Below, piece by piece: positions 1 through 8,289 of a DNA stretch of 14,132 nucleotides. The DNA is from Xanthoparmelia taractica (lineage: Eukaryota > Ascomycota > Lecanoromycetes > Lecanorales > Parmeliaceae). Numbering within the stretch: position 1 is the first letter of the stretch; each line of letters begins with the position of its first letter. Location: the NCBI GenBank assembly GCA_033085395.1, contig JANQBS010000560.1:1-14132 (forward strand). The letters are read 5' to 3'. The notes below the pieces were generated by a model. It saw only the letters and a program-made list of their open reading frames with translations, was not told the DNA's origin and did not search any database. The translations under genes were made by a program, and so were the position numbers.

Positions 1-77
1 ATATCCTATACCTTTCGATATGGTATTCGAAAAACTAGTCCCATATCATCAAATATACCACACCTTTCCGACCCGTA
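1..77. repeat. Terminal/subterminal-repeat-like motif of a DNA transposon, left copy
   Basis: The motif ACCTTTCCGACCCGTA at 62-77 occurs as an exact 16-bp inverted copy at 12241-12256. A shorter relative (ACCTTTCGATAT) lies at 10-21, so this end carries more than one copy of an ACCTTTCSGA-like word, as in the subterminal repeats of fungal DNA transposons. Sequence outside the 16 bp is only weakly similar between the two sites. The element family is not identified and its outer end may lie beyond the window. Confidence 0.4.
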
Positions 78-660
78 GACTATACGCTTGAGATATCTAA
101 GTTATTTAAGGTAATTGAGAACTAGATATTAACTATTGAGGCGAAGGTAGTTCGAATAAATGTGAGTGAGATATTAACGATTAATATTCTTGATATATTA
201 ATTGCGACGATATAGGATTATATGTTAACTCTAGATATATTCTAGAATATACAGAAGAAAGACGAGATCGCATAGCATTACGAGCTTCTCGTGCTTCTTC
301 TCGTGCTATTATTCAATTTATTTGATTAATCATAATCTTAGATATTCGCATTTGAAACGATTACTTATTAAAGGTCATTATCTAATTTATAAGATCGCTC
401 GATTCGTTATAGTCGGTCTTTACTTTAACTCTTTCACGCTTATTCTTATCTTTTTCGCGATCTCTTTTCTTCTTCTAAAGACTCTTTTTAAATTAAGTCT
501 TAATCGCGTCTTAATTATTGACTTAGAAATTATAGAGCTCTATGAATAATATATATACTATTATCTTAGACTCGTTATTTGCTATAGTCTTAACTTATCT
601 TCTTTACTATCAAGGAACAATATTAATGTAATTTAATAATAAGTGTGATGTGTATGAATT
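78..660. other. AT-rich transposon-like flank without an intact gene
   Basis: This stretch is strongly AT-rich and is less depleted in CA and TG than the right-hand block, so any RIP is milder here. The longest open frame (322-549 +) is a low-complexity, hydrophobic translation with no recognisable domain, and I do not call it a gene. On the minus strand around 270-310 a short Arg/Glu/Ala-rich reading appears, from two direct copies of CTTCTCGTGCT. Such charged tails occur at the ends of some fungal transposases, but that link is only a guess. No promoter or RNA gene is seen. Confidence 0.4.
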
Positions 661-995
661 ATTTACATCTAAGTGTGTGTGTGCCAGCTAAGTACGGAGA
701 ATCGAGCGCCAAGGCTAGTAATAGCCCATGAACTCCCCGCATGGCCGCATGTGACCATAGGGCTGTTGTCTGAACTGTGTGCGGAATCTTAAAATAATTG
801 CCGAGAAATCCTGCTTTTTCTGCATTTGCTAATACAACCGTGGGACACCTAAGGTAATTTAGCTGTCAGCAACTTTGAGCTCCTCAACTAAAGTACATCC
901 AGGCCTCTTAGGATTAACAAGCAGGTCCTGACCGGAAACCAAACTCCACGCCTTTCCAAAACCCTGGGAAGCTTTGGATCTACTAATATCTACAG
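661..995 (+). other. 5' flank of the first HET gene
   Basis: Base composition returns to normal at about 660, after a short GT run (GTGTGTGTG). Upstream ATGs near 728, 740 and 748 open only very short frames that close within about a dozen codons. An in-frame stop at 984-986 precedes the chosen start. TACTAAT at 981-987 followed by CAG at 993-995 looks like a fungal branch point plus 3' splice site, so an intron in the 5' leader ending just before the ATG is possible. No convincing TATA or CCAAT box was found. Confidence 0.4.
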
Positions 996-3551
996 ATGGC
1001 ACACCTTCCAAAGCCATCGAATAACGATGATCCTCCCCTGCACGAGGAGCTTTTACAATCGCGCTATGCGGATTGGAAACAGCGATTCGACGATAAGACC
1101 AGTCCGGAATTAGGAAGAAAGTACATGTTCTCGAGGTCTTGGGAAGATTTGTGGCATGGTGCATGGGCCGAGTATGATCAATTAGAAAGCATTAGAATCC
1201 AAAAAGGGTTCGCAAGGCAGACTTGGCAGGACAGCGTGGACGAAGAACGGAGGCAATCCGAAGGGATGAGGAAGTATAAGTCCAAATCTGCATCACTAAC
1301 AGCCCACGAGTGGTCGCTAGTCCCTCTCGGCATGATACTTGAGAAGTATTTGGGTACCAGCATCGGTAGCGGAGACAAAAACGAGGCCATAGCACTCAAA
1401 CGATGGTGCAGATTTCGTGATATAGCGACGGAGCAGCCACAGTTTCTTCGCTTTCTGTCATTCACTCAGAGAGTTTCATGGACCCTTTTGACGCACTGGT
1501 GGTTGGGAATTTATCAAGAATCAAGCTTATCGAGAGCCGCAAGAGTATCTCTTGAAGCCGCCGCTTCTTCGCCAGTCCCAATGATCTACAAATTCGGCGA
1601 CGTACACCCGGACGCAGAAACTTTTAACCAGCTTCGAAAGTCTGTGTATAATGCTATAATGTTCGATCTCTTCTTCCATGAATTCAATCCGTGTCATTGG
1701 GAACTGCACGTAAGGCAGATCCCACTTGCAGTTTTGCAAAACTCAAGGGTCAAGGCTATCCAACATGCAACAGCTCAAAGGCTTGGTTACACCTCTTATA
1801 TGAAGATTAGAGGTCTTAAGACAAATGCATGTGGTCCTTACATGGGCTCCTTCGATAAACCTTGCCCTTGGCTACCAAGAGAAGGCAAGCCCAAAGAGCT
1901 ACCTTTTTACCTTTGGGACGTCGAGCAAAAGCGTACTGTTATAGTGAACGAGTTGAGCACTGATCCCGAAGAGTATTGTTGTGTTAGTCATACCTGGGGA
2001 CGCTGGCGCAAAGATGCTATAACCATAGAGGGTGTGCCTTGGCTTGTCCCACAGAATGAAAAATTTGACGTCGAGAGACTGCCTGAGCATCTACAACAGA
2101 TTCGACCGCGGATACGCTTCATCTGGATCGATCTCTTCTGCATCCCTCAAGATGGGTCCCCAAAAGCAGACGATGAAATTAATCGTCAAACGCTGATCTT
2201 TCAGAATGCTTCTCGCTGTATAGCCTGGATCAATGACGCCAGACAATGGGGCGGAACTGTGAAAGCGTTGGACTGGCTCGGAGTTTCCTATCTACATGCT
2301 ACTACTTCTCCTGGTATCTATGACACTGACACGCTGCTGCTTTCCCTGCATCATGAAGCCAATGCTGTTAGCGAGCTGTTCTCGTCACAGAACGATCCCT
2401 CGGAAATCAAGACGCGGCATTCTGCCGGTTTACTATTAGCGTCTGGCTCCCGATCGATACTATCTGACAAGATCGAGACGCTTGTGGAACCTGCCAATTG
2501 GTTCTCCTCGCTCTGGACCTTGCAAGAGGCAATGCTTTGTCCCGATATTACCTTTGTCTCTAGAGATTGGATACCATTGAACGATGGAGCTGGCACTCCT
2601 GTACCTCTTGACGCTTTCTTCAGTTTCATAGACACTGTGAATTCTGTTTGGCGCAACGGAATGCCTTACAAGATTTTCACGGAAGACGTGATTAGAAAAT
2701 ACTCGAGATACAACAACCTGCTCGAGTCCGACGAGCATTTCCAATCTGAAGAGCATCAATACCTCAAGTGGCCCAATGGTCCCAGACAGCTCGAGGACCT
2801 GTGCCTGGTTACGCGAATGGAAAATCTAGTCGAATCGCCCTCTCCAGTTGGACTGCTCATGGTTGCCAACATACGCCAATGTACCGGCAGCAGAGCACCG
2901 GCCATAATGTCCGCCCTCGGCGTCACGGAATGGTACACGTCCAAGTCAACGAAGAAGACCGACAGCGACTTAGTCCTGAACACATATCCGTTAGCATTTG
3001 TCAAAGAGGCGGCATCGAAGCTGGGTGCGTCGTTTTACGAATCCATAGCAATGCCACAAAAAACACCAGAGCGTCATAAGCTGTTTGACAGCTCGCAAAG
3101 GGGCTCCATGATGCCATTCTCCGCCACCATCGGCTGGTACTCTCGCATCAGCGTTATGCCTATTCGCCAGCTTAATAACGCCCAGGACCACCCGGCCGTG
3201 CAAACATGGACTATCAAGCAGACCGGAAGCGTAGACATCAAACAGGCAGGCATCGTAGCGTCAACGGAAACTTCAAATCCACATGACGAGTCACCGATGT
3301 CAATCAACATCATAAACCGTAGGACAACACCACTCATATACCCATTTCGCGACTGGGCGAAGACTTTGCCGGACGGGTCGTGTGCCTTTGCTGTCAGTCT
3401 GCTGCGTGATTCGCATGCGCAGTACGGTTTGATCTTGCAGGGTCACCGCAAGATATGGTTCTTGACGCAGCGCTTGGTGAAGGTTGGCGCGTTTTTCCTT
3501 CCCGGGTCCGATATGCCGCCCACGTCGGCTGTGGACTGGATTGTCTGGTAG
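996..3551 (+). CDS. HET-domain (heterokaryon incompatibility) protein, 851 aa
   Basis: The HET domain (Pfam PF06985 by motif) lies centrally, about residues 320-511. Its three signature blocks are SHTWG within 327-337, FIWIDLFCIPQD at 375-386 and LWTLQE at 506-511. An N-terminal region of about 320 residues precedes it, rich in Trp and charged residues and containing EFNPCH. A conserved C-terminal region follows, with RAPAIMSALGVTEW from residue 633 and YPLAFVKEAASKLGASFY at 664-681. HET proteins act in the cytoplasm in nonself recognition and cell death after hyphal fusion; that role is family knowledge, and the partner is unknown. No signal peptide or membrane helix is seen. The frame is continuous and needs no intron. 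The start is the first ATG after an in-frame stop at 984, though a spliced upstream exon cannot be fully excluded. It converges with a paralogue at 4565-7648. There is no sign of RIP or decay. Confidence 0.9.
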   Translation: MAHLPKPSNNDDPPLHEELLQSRYADWKQRFDDKTSPELGRKYMFSRSWEDLWHGAWAEYDQLESIRIQKGFARQTWQDSVDEERRQSEGMRKYKSKSASLTAHEWSLVPLGMILEKYLGTSIGSGDKNEAIALKRWCRFRDIATEQPQFLRFLSFTQRVSWTLLTHWWLGIYQESSLSRAARVSLEAAASSPVPMIYKFGDVHPDAETFNQLRKSVYNAIMFDLFFHEFNPCHWELHVRQIPLAVLQNSRVKAIQHATAQRLGYTSYMKIRGLKTNACGPYMGSFDKPCPWLPREGKPKELPFYLWDVEQKRTVIVNELSTDPEEYCCVSHTWGRWRKDAITIEGVPWLVPQNEKFDVERLPEHLQQIRPRIRFIWIDLFCIPQDGSPKADDEINRQTLIFQNASRCIAWINDARQWGGTVKALDWLGVSYLHATTSPGIYDTDTLLLSLHHEANAVSELFSSQNDPSEIKTRHSAGLLLASGSRSILSDKIETLVEPANWFSSLWTLQEAMLCPDITFVSRDWIPLNDGAGTPVPLDAFFSFIDTVNSVWRNGMPYKIFTEDVIRKYSRYNNLLESDEHFQSEEHQYLKWPNGPRQLEDLCLVTRMENLVESPSPVGLLMVANIRQCTGSRAPAIMSALGVTEWYTSKSTKKTDSDLVLNTYPLAFVKEAASKLGASFYESIAMPQKTPERHKLFDSSQRGSMMPFSATIGWYSRISVMPIRQLNNAQDHPAVQTWTIKQTGSVDIKQAGIVASTETSNPHDESPMSINIINRRTTPLIYPFRDWAKTLPDGSCAFAVSLLRDSHAQYGLILQGHRKIWFLTQRLVKVGAFFLPGSDMPPTSAVDWIVW

Positions 3552-4177
3552 AGTCGAGGTGGCGGTTCTTAGCTGTAAATTAAAAGACCGTTCCTTCTGT
3601 TAGTCGATGACAAGTCAACCGTCAGTGGCCGAGCCTACCACTTCCCAAAGGAAAAGAGTCCGACTCGCCAAATCCCACCATCATCCCCGACTGCGTTGTC
3701 CTACTCAGAAAGCCGGGCAGGAATCGCATACAGCCTTACAGCCTCATAGTGCCTCTATCGGCATATCGTCGCGTGTCTGATTTGAATGTCGTTGGCCTCA
3801 CTCAACCAGACCTATTCTTTCTAGCTGCAGTGTAAGGACCCTGTTAGTGAAGGCTTGAGGTTCGATGTTGGAGTGATATCTATCTGGTCCTGATCTAGCT
3901 AAGCAGATAACAGTACAGAGCCGCGGTATAGAAAAGTCGTTACATTCTGGTACCCCTTTCACAAGTCTACTCTGAAATGTGTTTGAGGTCCCCCGTGACT
4001 GTATCTGCTCACTCTGTTCGAGGCAGACAAGCAGGCTTCTTTTCGGGGTTGCGGTGTTCCACATAAGTTCTCTGATCAAATAAGTTGACCTTTCAGAGTC
4101 TGCCATTGCTCAGTATCCACAATAGGAAAGAGGCCGAACAGGCTGATCGCCACGGCTGCTATCAGCGTCGTCTCCAG

Positions 4178-4256
4178 AATATATCTAGACTTAAGTATAA
4201 TTCTAAGCTTCTTATTAAGTAATTACGATCGTATCATCTAGATAATCTTCTTAGAT
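4178..4256. other. Short AT-rich, RIP-like patch
   Basis: Roughly 80 bp here are far more AT-rich than the flanks and resemble the RIPed debris elsewhere in the window (many TA steps, CG retained in ATTACGATCG). An ATCTAGA word near the left end is matched in inverted form (TCTAGAT) near the right end. It may be a small transposon footprint. It is too short to classify. Confidence 0.3.
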
Positions 4257-4440
4257 GGGGCCTCAAAAGCGACGCCGACCTCCGTATAGAAAACTGTCAA
4301 AATGACGCGAAAGCTGACAATCTTACGAGAGTCTGCGCTCAGATTTGCCGCCTTTACACTGCGGAGTCTGCCAGCTGGGGCAAATCTAGTTGGCCACACT
4401 GACTAGAGAGCAAATCAATGATTCAAGTTTTGAGAACATA

Positions 4441-4465
4441 AAAGAAAGAAAGAAAGAAAGAAAAA
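4441..4465. repeat. AAAG microsatellite
   Basis: About five and a half tandem AAAG units run directly, followed by extra A residues. The array lies roughly 100 bp past the stop codon of the minus-strand HET gene, so it may sit in or just beyond that gene's 3' untranslated region. Confidence 0.9.
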
Positions 4466-4564
4466 GCATGCAGGCGGGTACTATGATCCAATGTAACCCG
4501 GACTTCCGGAAGATTGCTCTTTATAATCATACGTTATGGCGAAATTGGAAACACTAATGCTGTG

Positions 4565-7500
4565 CTACAAGACACGCCAATTGATGCCGAATGTCTTAGG
4601 CTCGAAGAATTTGTACGCGTTCGGGCTGGTCAGATGATATGTTCCGACTTTGATGAGTTCCCCTGACGAAAGCTCCTTAAGAAGAATGCCGTCCACGACA
4701 CCATGCCCATGGTGGAGTACCACCGCGTAATTCCTCGTGCTTGGCAAGAACGAGTCAATCCAAGCATCAAGATCCACCTTCGTCCGTGACTTGACCAAGA
4801 GCGATATAGGTTCCTCTGTATCCGGAGCGACACATGCGCAGATGAGGCTTCGATCTCTGGAGCGGGACTGTCCGGTATATGACAAGATGCCCGCTCTTGG
4901 GACCTTGACGCTGCTGTCCGGCAGGATCTCCCAACTTGACACCGTGGGATGGTCGGGACCCGCAAAGACTTCCGCAAAGCTAGGGGTCCTACTTAGTCTG
5001 GAGGAGGTGAATGGGACCATCGAACCCACACCCTCGCGGTATGTTCCAGCAGGTTTCAGAGACAGGACTAGCATTTCCAAGAGTTCTCCTTCGGCAAGAC
5101 TCGACGCATAGAACTCGGCGCCAAGCTTACTGGCAGCCTCTCTGACGAAAGCTAAAGGGTATTCGGATGGTTGGGATGGAGTCTCTTGATCCCTTATCCC
5201 ACGTTTGGAGGGCTCAAACCAATCGGTAACACCGACTGCAGACATGATTGCTTCTGCACGATTATCTTGACAATACCTTTGATTACCAAGCATTAAGATT
5301 GTTGTCCTAGAGGTGTTGAGAAGATGCTCCAGTCCGCTGAGATCGAGCAATTCCCACAGCTGCTCTGTGGCTTTGATTCGGGGATTAATGCGCCCAACAG
5401 CCGAAGGCTTTGAAGTCTGGGAAGTTTGGAGGTCTCCTTCTGCAACCGTTTCCCATGCATTTCTTCGAAAGGTTCCTCCCTGTGACAGAGCGATCAAGTC
5501 ATCCATCCCAATATGTAATTCTGCATGCTCGCCGACAGCTAGGACTTCCCAGTTTTTGTTACACAACCGCATATCAGGCCTCAGACAGATTTCTTGCAGA
5601 GTCCACAGCGAAGAAAACCAGCGATTCATAAAGTCCTCGGGAGCTTCATTGCCCTCTGAAGCATCCTCAAATAATTCTAGGTTTCGATCACAATGGAGGC
5701 CCGGTGGATCTTGACTTGACTGTAGTAGATCATCCGCACCTCCTTCCTGCAGAAAATGGATGGAAAGACGGGAGATAGATGCATTCATAGCTTCCCAAGT
5801 ATCAATGTCATTGAACCAGGCCGCAGCAATTTTAGCCCTACGGAAGATCTTGGCCTGTCTGCCAATCTCTTGCGCCGAAATGAAGATTAGTTGCTCGTCG
5901 ATCGGCTCCTGTGGGATGCACACAAGATCAAACCAGATGTAGGGCGTGTTGAAAGGCACCGAAGCGAGGATGTCTGGGAGCTGCTCCACTTTAAACTTTG
6001 AATTTTGTGGAATAGACCACTCTTTCATACCGTCAAGATATATCTTCGGAAACTTCGTATAGTCCTTGTACTTGTAGCGACCCCAGGTATGACTAATTGC
6101 TGTATACTCGATCTGCCCGGAAAGATCCTTAGTAAGGACCGTCCTTCTTCCGTTTACATCCCAAAGGTAATGGGGAAGGTCTTCAGAAGCATTGATTTTT
6201 TCAAGCCAACCACAAGGCGACGATGATGCGCCAGCTCTCAAACCCGACTTCAAGAATGTTGCTTGCTTCAGTCGATTAATTTCTTCTGAAGACAAATATT
6301 TCTTCTCAACATGGGACAGCTTTCCGAACAAGGGCTCAGGGAAAGGCGGTTCCGTCGCCTCCATATGGTCATTGACGTGGTCCAGCCGTAACGGCAAATT
6401 TCCAGTCCCAGTAGCCATGGTAGATATGTTTGCATTGCTAACAGGATACTTGTCCTCATAGCCTCTTTCGTCCATTCCTACGCTGGCTAGGCGAGCTACA
6501 TCGGCATACAAGGGTTTGAAACAGGCTAAGGATATTCTCTGGCAAGCAGCCAGCTTTGCAGCCAGTTGCCTTGAATGGATCAGAGCTCTCGTGGCCAGAT
6601 TTTTAGAGTAATGACAAGGTAAGAACTCCATCTGAAATAATCGAAACATAGAAGTGTGATATGGAGGCGCCGAACTGTCAAAAATGTAACGTTGTAGGTA
6701 GTGACTGCGTTCCTTATCGGCAGTGGCCATGGGCTCGATTCCAATCGCCTGTAGTGCATCACTATCTAAACATCCCATCTGTGCAGCAGCGTTCAGGGCT
6801 TTGAAAGCCTGCGAGGTCCATGAGTCAAGACCAATTCCATTCAACCACCATTCGATAAGAAGACGGGATGAAGTTTCCTGTGACGGTGACAGCTTTGCCC
6901 TGAACTCTTGGTTTTTTTCATTGTCGACCAGGAAGCTCAATAAAAACACGTTCCAGTTGCTATAAGCTCTTTTGTAGCCCGGTTGAATTTCGTCTTCGAC
7001 ACAGTCCGTTCGAAGGCCATAGCCTTGCTCTAAAAACATTCCTAGGGAGCATGAATCCTGGTCGATTGGGGCTTGGCTGACGTTGTGATGGCCGTCTGAG
7101 CGTAAATTCCTACTCGGTTCATTCTCAGGTACCTCTTCTCTTTCCGTATCTAGCGAATGGAAGACAGCTAAGTCTTGAGGTTCGTCTACTGGCCAATCAG
7201 TTCCATTACCGGGTTCGACCTGCACAAAATTTGCGGCTAATGCAATACGAGCCCACCGCTGCAGCGGTTCAGCCGTGGGTAACTTTGCGTGAATTTGGAC
7301 GAGACTCTCTAGACCTGTAACGAGGGTCACCTCAAAGCCTTGCAGGGCCTCAACTGTGTCATCTCCGTAGATGAACTCTGTGGTAAGGAAAACGAGAGGC
7401 GGCAGCTCATTCCGGATCGTCTTCAGCACTAAAATGATGAATGAATTGACAGCTAGCAGGAGCGCACCACTTTTGGCTCCTCCGATTCCAAGAGGTTGAA

Positions 7501-7648
7501 TACTCCTTCCATCGCCAGTCGAGGGCCGTGATGGTTCCAGCTGTTTGTCAAGCGCTTCCTCGAAAAGCGTTATTCCTTCGCAGAATTTGAACCCGGATGT
7601 CTGGCCAAGATTAATGCTCTCGAGGAAGGCGATGATGTTTCCCTTCAT
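4565..7648 (-). CDS. HET-domain (heterokaryon incompatibility) protein, 1027 aa
   Basis: The HET domain spans about residues 508-686. Its signature blocks are SHTWG within 515-525, YIWFDLVCIPQE at 570-581 and LWTLQE at 681-686. The N-terminal half is about 190 residues longer than in the paralogue at 996-3551 and has a hydrophobic stretch at about 61-76 (possibly a buried helix rather than a membrane anchor), then an acidic linker near 175-190. It shares with that paralogue the segment containing EFLPCH and the C-terminal blocks RAEAIMSAVGVTDW (from 797) and YPLAFVREAASKLGAEFY (830-847). The likely role is nonself recognition and incompatibility cell death, from family knowledge only. The start is the ATG at 7646-7648; the frame stays open 8 codons further upstream but without another ATG. 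No intron is needed. A short upstream frame (7669-7698) may affect its translation. It is intact, with no RIP. Confidence 0.9.
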   Translation of the reverse strand: MKGNIIAFLESINLGQTSGFKFCEGITLFEEALDKQLEPSRPSTGDGRSIQPLGIGGAKSGALLLAVNSFIILVLKTIRNELPPLVFLTTEFIYGDDTVEALQGFEVTLVTGLESLVQIHAKLPTAEPLQRWARIALAANFVQVEPGNGTDWPVDEPQDLAVFHSLDTEREEVPENEPSRNLRSDGHHNVSQAPIDQDSCSLGMFLEQGYGLRTDCVEDEIQPGYKRAYSNWNVFLLSFLVDNEKNQEFRAKLSPSQETSSRLLIEWWLNGIGLDSWTSQAFKALNAAAQMGCLDSDALQAIGIEPMATADKERSHYLQRYIFDSSAPPYHTSMFRLFQMEFLPCHYSKNLATRALIHSRQLAAKLAACQRISLACFKPLYADVARLASVGMDERGYEDKYPVSNANISTMATGTGNLPLRLDHVNDHMEATEPPFPEPLFGKLSHVEKKYLSSEEINRLKQATFLKSGLRAGASSSPCGWLEKINASEDLPHYLWDVNGRRTVLTKDLSGQIEYTAISHTWGRYKYKDYTKFPKIYLDGMKEWSIPQNSKFKVEQLPDILASVPFNTPYIWFDLVCIPQEPIDEQLIFISAQEIGRQAKIFRRAKIAAAWFNDIDTWEAMNASISRLSIHFLQEGGADDLLQSSQDPPGLHCDRNLELFEDASEGNEAPEDFMNRWFSSLWTLQEICLRPDMRLCNKNWEVLAVGEHAELHIGMDDLIALSQGGTFRRNAWETVAEGDLQTSQTSKPSAVGRINPRIKATEQLWELLDLSGLEHLLNTSRTTILMLGNQRYCQDNRAEAIMSAVGVTDWFEPSKRGIRDQETPSQPSEYPLAFVREAASKLGAEFYASSLAEGELLEMLVLSLKPAGTYREGVGSMVPFTSSRLSRTPSFAEVFAGPDHPTVSSWEILPDSSVKVPRAGILSYTGQSRSRDRSLICACVAPDTEEPISLLVKSRTKVDLDAWIDSFLPSTRNYAVVLHHGHGVVDGILLKELSSGELIKVGTYHLTSPNAYKFFEPKTFGINWRVL

Positions 7649-7668
7649 TTTGTTCTCTTTCTGAAAAC

Positions 7669-7698
7669 TCAAGACGTCATTATACTAGTCTGCCTCAT
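7669..7698 (-). promoter_or_regulatory. Candidate upstream open reading frame of the second HET gene
   Basis: On the minus strand an ATG at 7696-7698 opens a 9-codon frame (M-R-Q-T-S-I-M-T-S) that ends with TGA at 7669-7671, 20 nt before the HET gene start. A second, in-frame ATG lies inside it. If the transcript starts upstream of 7698, this would be a classic short uORF that dampens translation of the main frame. The transcription start is unknown, and a 3' splice-like TTTTCAG just downstream of the uORF leaves open that a leader intron removes it. Confidence 0.35.
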
Positions 7699-7851
7699 TG
7701 ATAAAAATGTATAGCCTCCTTTTTTCAGTTGGATAAGCAGGGAGCCCAGTTAGTGAATTGGTCTCTGTGAGCCTCATTTTAGGCTGCAGAAAGAGCCCTG
7801 TCATAAGGATCGCCACATAATTTTTTCTTGGCAGTCAAGCCACTAAGTCCC

Positions 7852-7856
7852 ATTGG
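7852..7856 (-). promoter_or_regulatory. CCAAT box upstream of the second HET gene
   Basis: The minus strand reads GACCAATGGGA here, with the CCAAT pentamer about 205 nt upstream of the HET start codon. This is a usual distance and sequence for the fungal CCAAT-binding (HAP) complex. A five-base word is weak evidence on its own. Confidence 0.3.
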
Positions 7857-7985
7857 TCGGCTTCTTCTCCCCATATCACTCGAGCTGTGATCGCAGTAGG
7901 ATTTGCTGGCATTTCCTCGATAGGAATGCCCTACGGAGGTCTGCACGCAAAGTCCTGAACATGCGCTAAAAAGCTTGGCATGCTT

Positions 7986-8076
7986 GGCAATATCAACATT
8001 TTACATATTTTCGGTATTTGCGATATTAATGCGGTGCATATATAATATATAGTAGCGATATCAATGCTTTACATAT
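7986..8076. repeat. Three degenerate 23-bp direct repeats
   Basis: Three aligned copies start at 7986, 8019 and 8054, spaced 33 and 35 bp apart. Each follows the pattern NGCRATATYAAYRYKKTRCATAT. The second and third copies match at most positions and the first is more diverged. They still contain CA and TG, so they were hit less by RIP than the transposase relic just to the right. They look like subterminal repeats of a DNA transposon, perhaps the Tc1-type element that follows. Confidence 0.55.
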
Positions 8077-8121
8077 GGAGTACATATATACGAAGTACAT
8101 ATATGCGGAGTGTATACATTG
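8077..8121. repeat. Three tandem 15-bp repeats
   Basis: A 15-bp unit (GGAGTACATATATAC in the first copy) is repeated head to tail at 8077, 8092 and 8107. Units one and two differ at two positions and the third is more degenerate. The array directly follows the 23-bp repeat set. It marks the border between the gene island and the RIPed block. Confidence 0.6.
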
Positions 8122-8289
8122 TAGCGATGTTACAGATATATATAATAATAATATTAATGCTAAGTATACTATCGCAAAGGGAGAAAAGAAGAAGAATATT
8201 ATAAATTTTCTAGTAGAAGAAGAATTCTTAGTAGATCATAAGAGATAATCTTCTCTAGAATCTTAAGTTCTTATAAATATATCTAATAC

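Larger units (their letters stand above)
3552..4564. other. Intergenic region between the convergent HET genes
   Basis: About 1 kb of normal base composition separates the two stop codons and should hold both 3' untranslated regions. A 102-codon minus-strand frame (3798-4106) has no recognisable motif and is not called. No tRNA, rRNA or transposase signature was seen. The only structured parts are an AT-rich patch near 4180-4256 and an AAAG microsatellite at 4441-4465, listed separately. Confidence 0.55.
7649..7985. other. 5' flank of the second HET gene
   Basis: This normal-composition stretch should hold the promoter and leader of the minus-strand HET gene. It includes the candidate uORF and CCAAT word listed separately and a TA-rich word (TATACATTTTTA on the minus strand, near 7706-7717). 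No other gene is visible. Composition turns AT-rich at its right edge. Confidence 0.4.

Noticed and set aside
322..549. 75-codon + strand open frame in the left flank
   Set aside because: Low-complexity hydrophobic translation from AT-rich DNA, with no motif and no support for coding.
3841..3900. tRNA-like GGTTCGAT word in the intergenic region
   Set aside because: No acceptor stem or anticodon arm can be formed around it.
3798..4106. 102-codon minus-strand open frame between the HET genes
   Set aside because: No recognisable domain, no clear promoter, and it lies in the expected 3' untranslated regions of both genes. A frame of this length is expected by chance at this base composition.
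4737..5111. 124-codon + strand frame within the second HET gene, and similar frames in both HET genes
   Set aside because: Antisense shadows of conserved HET protein coding sequence, with no independent motif.
7649..7672. Extended start of the second HET protein, eight codons upstream
   Set aside because: The frame is open, but the upstream first codon is TTG, not ATG. The first ATG is at 7648.
7986..8121. CRISPR-like array from regularly spaced repeats
   Set aside because: Only three degenerate copies with short AT-rich spacers in a fungal context, and no cas genes.
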